A stretch of DNA of 64,000 nt. It comes from Notoacmeibacter marinus (GTDB lineage Bacteria; Pseudomonadota; Alphaproteobacteria; Rhizobiales; Rhizobiaceae). The translations under genes and the position numbers were made by a program. The notes under the pieces were generated by a model that was not told the origin of the DNA, ran no database searches, and worked only from the letters and a program-made list of their open reading frames with translations. Positions 57,026 to 64,000 of this stretch are shown here, in pieces. The stretch spans positions 124,001 through 188,000 of the forward strand of contig NZ_NBYO01000003.1 in NCBI RefSeq assembly GCF_002238045.1, given 5' to 3'. Position 1 is the stretch's first letter, and every line of letters starts with the position of its first letter.

Positions 57026-57054
57026 GACAATGGGCGGACGATCCGCCCATTGTC
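57026..57054 (-). terminator. 13-bp hairpin between tuf and rpsJ
   Basis: Perfect arms GACAATGGGCGGA and TCCGCCCATTGTC with a 3-base loop lie 10 bases after the tuf stop. Only a short CTTTC follows on the minus strand, so it may be a weak terminator or a processing and stability element at the str-S10 border. Confidence 0.5.
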
Positions 57055-57064
57055 GAAACGAGGC

Positions 57065-58240
57065 TTATTCTGTGATTGCTGCGACGATGCCGGCGCCGAC
57101 GGTGCGGCCGCCTTCGCGGATGGCGAAGCGCAGCTTCTCTTCCATGGCGATCGGAACGATCAGTTCCACATCCACCGTCACATTGTCGCCCGGCATCACC
57201 ATCTCGGTGCCTTCCGGGAGCGTCACGATGCCCGTCACATCCGTCGTGCGGAAATAGAACTGCGGACGGTAGTTCGTGAAGAACGGCGTATGACGGCCGC
57301 CCTCTTCCTTGGTCAGGATGTAGGCCTCGGCCTTGAACTTCTTGTGCGGCTTGACCGAGCCCGGCTTGGCCAGAACCTGGCCGCGCTCCACGCCCTCGCG
57401 GTCGATGCCGCGCAGCAGCGCGCCGATATTGTCGCCCGCTTCGCCACGGTCCAGAAGCTTGCGGAACATCTCAACGCCCGTGCAGGTCGTCTTCGTGGTG
57501 TCGCGAATGCCCACGATCTCAAGCTCGTCGCCGACATTGACCACGCCGCGCTCCACGCGACCCGTCACGACCGTGCCGCGGCCCGAAATGGAGAACACAT
57601 CCTCGATCGGCATCAGGAAGGGCTGATCGATCGGACGATCCGGCGTCGGAATGTAGGCGTCCACTTCCTTCATCAGTTCGCGAACCGCATCCTCGCCGAT
57701 CTCCTTGTTGCTGTCGTTCAGCGCCGCAAGCGCCGAGCCCTTGACGATCGGAATGTCGTCGCCCGGGAACTCGTAGCTCGACAGAAGCTCGCGCACTTCC
57801 ATCTCCACCAGCTCAAGAAGCTCCTCATCGTCGACCTGGTCGACCTTGTTCAGGAACACCACGATCGCCGGAACGCCAACCTGGCGGGCCAGAAGAATGT
57901 GCTCGCGGGTCTGCGGCATCGGACCGTCCGCCGCCGAGCAGACCAGGATCGCGCCGTCCATCTGCGCCGCACCCGTGATCATGTTCTTCACATAGTCGGC
58001 GTGGCCAGGGCAGTCCACATGGGCGTAGTGACGGCTCTCCGTCTCATACTCAACATGGGCCGTCGAAATCGTGATGCCGCGCGCACGCTCTTCCGGCGCA
58101 CCGTCAATCTCGTCATAGGCCTTGAAATCACCGAAATACTTCGTGATCGCCGCCGTCAGAGACGTCTTGCCGTGGTCAACGTGACCAATCGTGCCAATGT
58201 TCACATGCGGCTTGTTGCGCTCAAACTTACCCTTTGCCAT
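57065..58240 (-). CDS. tuf: Elongation factor Tu
   Basis: EF-Tu brings aminoacyl-tRNA to the ribosome. The 391-residue product has the GTPase motifs [16 protein letters not shown] and NKVD, then the domain 2 and 3 parts ([40 protein letters not shown]). It lies 63 bases after fusA. Many relatives carry a second tuf copy elsewhere, so this may be one of two. Its 3' end is followed by a 13-bp hairpin before rpsJ. Confidence 0.98.
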   Translation of the reverse strand: MAKGKFERNKPHVNIGTIGHVDHGKTSLTAAITKYFGDFKAYDEIDGAPEERARGITISTAHVEYETESRHYAHVDCPGHADYVKNMITGAAQMDGAILVCSAADGPMPQTREHILLARQVGVPAIVVFLNKVDQVDDEELLELVEMEVRELLSSYEFPGDDIPIVKGSALAALNDSNKEIGEDAVRELMKEVDAYIPTPDRPIDQPFLMPIEDVFSISGRGTVVTGRVERGVVNVGDELEIVGIRDTTKTTCTGVEMFRKLLDRGEAGDNIGALLRGIDREGVERGQVLAKPGSVKPHKKFKAEAYILTKEEGGRHTPFFTNYRPQFYFRTTDVTGIVTLPEGTEMVMPGDNVTVDVELIVPIAMEEKLRFAIREGGRTVGAGIVAAITE

Positions 58241-58303
58241 CGTAGGCCTCCATTCTTAGTCTCTGGCCGCTCTGCGGCTGAATTCAGTTGTTCGTTCCGG
58301 TTC

Positions 58304-60397
<2,094 letters not shown>

Positions 60398-60425
60398 GAT
60401 CGACCTCCGTCAATTCCGTTCGGCG

Positions 60426-60911
<486 letters not shown>

Positions 60912-60960
60912 TCAAACCTCGAAGAGACGTCCGCAGCCGAACGCCCTTCCATCAAACTTC

Positions 60961-61332
60961 TTACTTCGGACGCTTGGCGCCGTATTTCGAACGACGCTGC
61001 TTGCGGTCCTTCACGCCCTGGGTATCGAGCACACCACGAATGATGTGGTAGCGCACACCCGGAAGGTCCTTCACGCGGCCGCCGCGGATCATGACAACGG
61101 AGTGCTCCTGAAGGTTATGGCCCTCACCGGGGATATAACCGATCACTTCGTAACCATTGGTCAGGCGTATCTTCGCAACCTTGCGAAGAGCCGAGTTCGG
61201 CTTCTTCGGGGTCGTGGTATAGACGCGGGTGCAAACACCGCGCTTCTGCGGATTCTGCTCCATGGCCGGCACTTTGTTGCGCTTGACTGGCGCTTTGCGC
61301 GGCTTGCGGATCAGCTGGTTAATGGTCGGCAT
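60961..61332 (-). CDS. rpsL: 30S ribosomal protein S12
   Basis: S12 (123 residues) sets decoding accuracy. [20 protein letters not shown] is the standard start, so a longer frame upstream was not used. Lys43 ([19 protein letters not shown]) and Lys88 ([17 protein letters not shown]), the streptomycin-resistance positions, are wild type. It is first in the str operon, behind a candidate promoter at 61594-61622 and a leader of about 250 bases. Confidence 0.98.
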   Translation of the reverse strand: MPTINQLIRKPRKAPVKRNKVPAMEQNPQKRGVCTRVYTTTPKKPNSALRKVAKIRLTNGYEVIGYIPGEGHNLQEHSVVMIRGGRVKDLPGVRYHIIRGVLDTQGVKDRKQRRSKYGAKRPK

Positions 61333-61766
61333 TTCACCTTCCCTATTCCAAATTCTGTGTCTGTCGCCCCTCTTCAAGGGCCGGTTCAAGCAGTCATCAA
61401 CGTGCACGAACGAGGCCCGAACCGCGTGTCATACACACGGCCTGCCTCGAAAACGCAGAGGAAAGGGATGGCTATCCAACCCCTTCTTGCAACACGAAAA
61501 TGTCTTCGCTCGCTGTTCGAACCCTGTTTGAGGCTTAACTTCGCTAACGAGTCGTTTGCGAAAACCGACCTCACATCGGCTCAGACGAAGGCGCATTTAG
61601 CCGGTGCCCCGGGCCAAGTCAACAGTCGGCAATGAGGAAATTCCAAGGCAAAGAGCCCTGTCAGCCCCTTCGTCGGTCCTAATATGGTCAGCTTGAAGCG
61701 CCTGCCTATATAGCAAGCGAATGCCGCCCAACCGATTTTTCAAAATAGGCCAAGGATATCAGATAG
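61333..61766. other. Leader and intergenic region upstream of rpsL
   Basis: These 434 bases hold no gene. A candidate str promoter lies at 61594-61622, which implies a leader of about 250 bases before rpsL. No clear riboswitch, terminator or leader peptide was seen. The rest, 61623-61766, would contain the promoter of the small acidic protein gene on the other strand. Confidence 0.5.
61594..61622 (-). promoter_or_regulatory. Candidate str operon promoter
   Basis: On the minus strand TTGACT (61617-61622) and TAAATG (61594-61599) are spaced by 17 bases. It is the best sigma-70 match found before rpsL. Confidence 0.45.
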
Positions 61767-62051
61767 ATGGATGAAAATACCAAAGGCAATGTCCAGATCA
61801 TAACGGGAAAGGTCTGGCGCGAGAAGGAACAGCCGGCGGAACGCATCCATATTCTTGTTTCCGCGCCTGACGACGACACCGCCGTGCAACTTGCCGCGCA
61901 GTCGCTACAGAAGGAGGGATTCGCGGAAGTCGAGTTCGAACAGATCGGCGAGATTCTCGAAGAGCCGGACGAAGAACCTCACGCTTCGGCCTATCAGGGT
62001 GCGCTTGAGGGCGAAGTCTCCATCATTATCGTCGACGGCGATGACGATTAG
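61767..62051 (+). CDS. Conserved hypothetical small acidic protein
   Basis: The 94-residue product is acidic and soluble: NVQIITGKVWREKEQPAERI, HILVSAPDDDTAVQLAAQSL, QKEGFAEVEFEQIGEILEEP and a C-terminal SIIIVDGDDD. The pattern suggests an alpha-beta fold of the ferredoxin-like type. AAGGA precedes the ATG. Similar small proteins recur in the order next to the str operon, but I know of no function. It is divergent from rpsL and converges on the LysR gene. Confidence 0.7.
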   Translation: MDENTKGNVQIITGKVWREKEQPAERIHILVSAPDDDTAVQLAAQSLQKEGFAEVEFEQIGEILEEPDEEPHASAYQGALEGEVSIIIVDGDDD

Positions 62052-62119
62052 GCGAATCGCAATGAAGAAACACGATCGACGGGCATGAGTCGCCAGGCCG
62101 GGAAGCGCTGAACAGCCAG

Positions 62120-62941
62120 TTACCTGCCCTGCCCCATAACATCGCAAAGGCGATCAATGGTACGTCGAACTTCCGGGCGGTTGCGGTCGTCCTGGTGCGT
62201 GACCATCCACCGGTCATGGGCAAGGTCGGGTATGGTGGCGCCGGTGCGTTGCAGCCCTGTCTCGGAATCGCCGACGAAGGTCGGCAGAATCGCAACGCCC
62301 CTGCCCGCCAGCGCCAGGTCGAGACTGTTGCGCGGAGAACTCACTTCGCAAACGGCATCCTTATCCACCCTCTTTTCCAGCCACCGCGCGGACGGCGTAT
62401 CGGCAAGCACCTTGATCCATCGGTCTGGTGCACCGGGGCAGGCATAGGGCGCGAACTCGACGCGTGAAAGCTTTCGCGCGGCCAGTCCCTCCTCGCTCGG
62501 CCGCCGATTGCGGAAGCCGATGACCGCCTCGCGGCGCGGAATATCGAGAACCGTTTCGGTCGAGAGAAAGCGCAGACGGACGTCGGCGGGCGCGCCTGTG
62601 ATCTGCTCGAAATGTCGCAGGATGGCCAAGGTGGTCCATGTACCCGCTGAGATCTTTACCAAAGGCCGCTCGTCACGCTCCGCTCTCTCTGACACCCGAA
62701 GAAGGCGGGCTTCGACATCCTTCAATTGGCCCAGCAACTCTTCCGCTGCTGCGGTGAGGGCGTAGCCGCGCTCATGGCGGACGAACAATTCCCGACCCAT
62801 TGCCTGTTCGAGAGCAAGCATTCGGCGGCCCAGTGTCGCCGGACTTCGGCCAGTCTTCCGCGCTGCCGGCGACAGGCCTCCTTCCCTCGCCACCGCCAGA
62901 AAGAGCTGCAGATCGTTCCAATCGACGTTCGTTTCATTCAT
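62120..62941 (-). CDS. LysR family transcriptional regulator
   Basis: The 273-residue product has a LysR winged helix at the N-terminus (NDLQLFLAVAREGGLSPAAR, TGRSPATLGRRMLALEQAMG, FVRHERGYALTAAAEEL) and an effector domain (LVKISAGTWTTLAILRHFEQ; FAPYACPGAPDRWIKVLAD). It is somewhat shorter than the usual 300 residues. It is divergent from the small gene at 63084, 142 bases away, so it may regulate that gene. The effector cannot be told. Confidence 0.9.
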   Translation of the reverse strand: MNETNVDWNDLQLFLAVAREGGLSPAARKTGRSPATLGRRMLALEQAMGRELFVRHERGYALTAAAEELLGQLKDVEARLLRVSERAERDERPLVKISAGTWTTLAILRHFEQITGAPADVRLRFLSTETVLDIPRREAVIGFRNRRPSEEGLAARKLSRVEFAPYACPGAPDRWIKVLADTPSARWLEKRVDKDAVCEVSSPRNSLDLALAGRGVAILPTFVGDSETGLQRTGATIPDLAHDRWMVTHQDDRNRPEVRRTIDRLCDVMGQGR

Positions 62942-63083
62942 GAAATGACCCGTTCGGATTGTTCTATTTCGTGCAGGTCAGCCAGCCATTAAGTTCGTTG
63001 CAGGTCAAGCGGCGAGAACAAGTCGGCGCAACGGCTCAGTTCGTAACTGCATGACTGATCCAGCGAACACCAAGGAGACAATC

Positions 63084-63332
63084 ATGAGCGTTCACCCGCC
63101 TCTCCAGGCGCCGGACGGCGTGCCGTTTCCACATGCGAAGCGCAGCAAGGCGCTGCTGGCGGAGGACGCCTTCTACCAGATGCATGGCGGGCGCGGATCC
63201 CAGGCTCTATACCGGCTTGTCGATCTCGCGTCGTGCACCGTCGAACGGCCAATCCGTTCGACGGCATCGCTCAAGCGTGCCGGCGAACTGCTTCTCAAGC
63301 CTCTTCGTTTCCTTTTGCTCCGACGGGAGTGA
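63084..63332 (+). CDS. Hypothetical protein, 82 residues, divergent from the LysR gene
   Basis: The ATG at 63084 follows AAGGAG closely and gives 82 residues; an upstream in-frame ATG at 63051 lacks such a site. The product reads SVHPPLQAPDGVPFPHAKRS, AEDAFYQMHGGRGSQALYRL and ends with basic residues (LLLKPLRFLLLRRE). It has no recognised family. The position opposite the LysR regulator suggests it may be its target. It converges on rpoC with 154 bases between; that gap holds the rpoC terminator. Confidence 0.55.
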   Translation: MSVHPPLQAPDGVPFPHAKRSKALLAEDAFYQMHGGRGSQALYRLVDLASCTVERPIRSTASLKRAGELLLKPLRFLLLRRE

Positions 63333-63429
63333 GAGCGGGGAAGCCGACAACGATCCGTAACCTGCCGATCAATGGCGCGCGGTTCTGCCGATCGGTAAGC
63401 CATCCGACCGGCAAGAGGTCGCGATATAG

Positions 63430-63460
63430 AAAAAGGGCCGCATCAGACGATGCGGCCCTT
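63430..63460 (-). terminator. Intrinsic terminator of rpoC
   Basis: On the minus strand an 11-bp stem (AAGGGCCGCAT with ATGCGGCCCTT) and a 6-base loop are followed by TTTTT. It lies 27 bases after the rpoC stop and ends the rpoBC transcript. Confidence 0.85.
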
Positions 63461-63486
63461 TCTCGGTTTATGCTTTGCCAGTCGGC

Positions 63487-64000
<514 letters not shown>

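Overview
The window looks like the chromosome of an alphaproteobacterium of the order Hyphomicrobiales (Rhizobiales). The evidence is a set of gene blocks typical of that order: recG/DUF502/glmS/glmU; two cyclophilins followed by coaD and gyrA; ssb with a nearby uvrA; glnB-glnA; crcB, an RluC-type synthase, a HAD phosphatase and ATP12; an NdvA/ChvA-type cyclic glucan exporter; and one long str-S10-spc-alpha ribosomal cluster with adk behind secY. The genus cannot be fixed from the sequence alone.

Layout. 1-5190: the end of recG, a DUF502 membrane protein, glmS, glmU (UDP-GlcNAc synthesis) and ccdA. 5265-16844: an integrated element of about 11.6 kb in the 3' half of a tRNA-Lys(TTT) gene, bounded by a 46-bp direct repeat. 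16986-19930: a DD-carboxypeptidase, two cyclophilins, coaD and a small membrane peptide. 20048-28483: gyrA, marC, ssb and uvrA, with a LexA-type box between ssb and uvrA. 28480-32207: DUF72, DUF2254 and the NAD(P)HX repair enzyme. 32403-34369: glnB-glnA behind a sigma-54 type promoter. 34418-42385: ATP12, HAD, RluC, crcB, ndvA, rarA and a Deg protease. 42513-61332: on the minus strand, rpsL-rpsG-fusA-tuf, the S10 and spc operons, secY-adk and the alpha operon. 61767-64000: a small acidic protein, a LysR regulator, an orphan small ORF and the 3' end of rpoC.

The element is the most interesting part. It carries a P4-type tyrosine integrase, an AlpA-type regulator and a winged-helix protein that looks like a replication initiator. 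The initiator gene contains an iteron-like repeat array read in all three frames, and the protein ends in an SSB-like acidic tip. The virion genes are few: a gpZ-like tail protein, a long tape measure protein, a prohead protease fused to a Mu gpT-like capsid with an internal translation start, and a possible head-tail protein. No terminase, portal, tail tube, baseplate or lysis gene was recognised. At about 11.6 kb it could be a phage satellite or a reduced prophage. Several strong hairpins, a large inverted repeat between divergent genes, and paired motifs inside both ends add regulatory structure.

The remaining genes are mainly conserved housekeeping functions. Notable local features are a secreted protein gene between the SOS box and uvrA, an ndvA insertion whose 3' end overlaps rarA, and hairpins inside the ribosomal cluster after tuf and after rplO.
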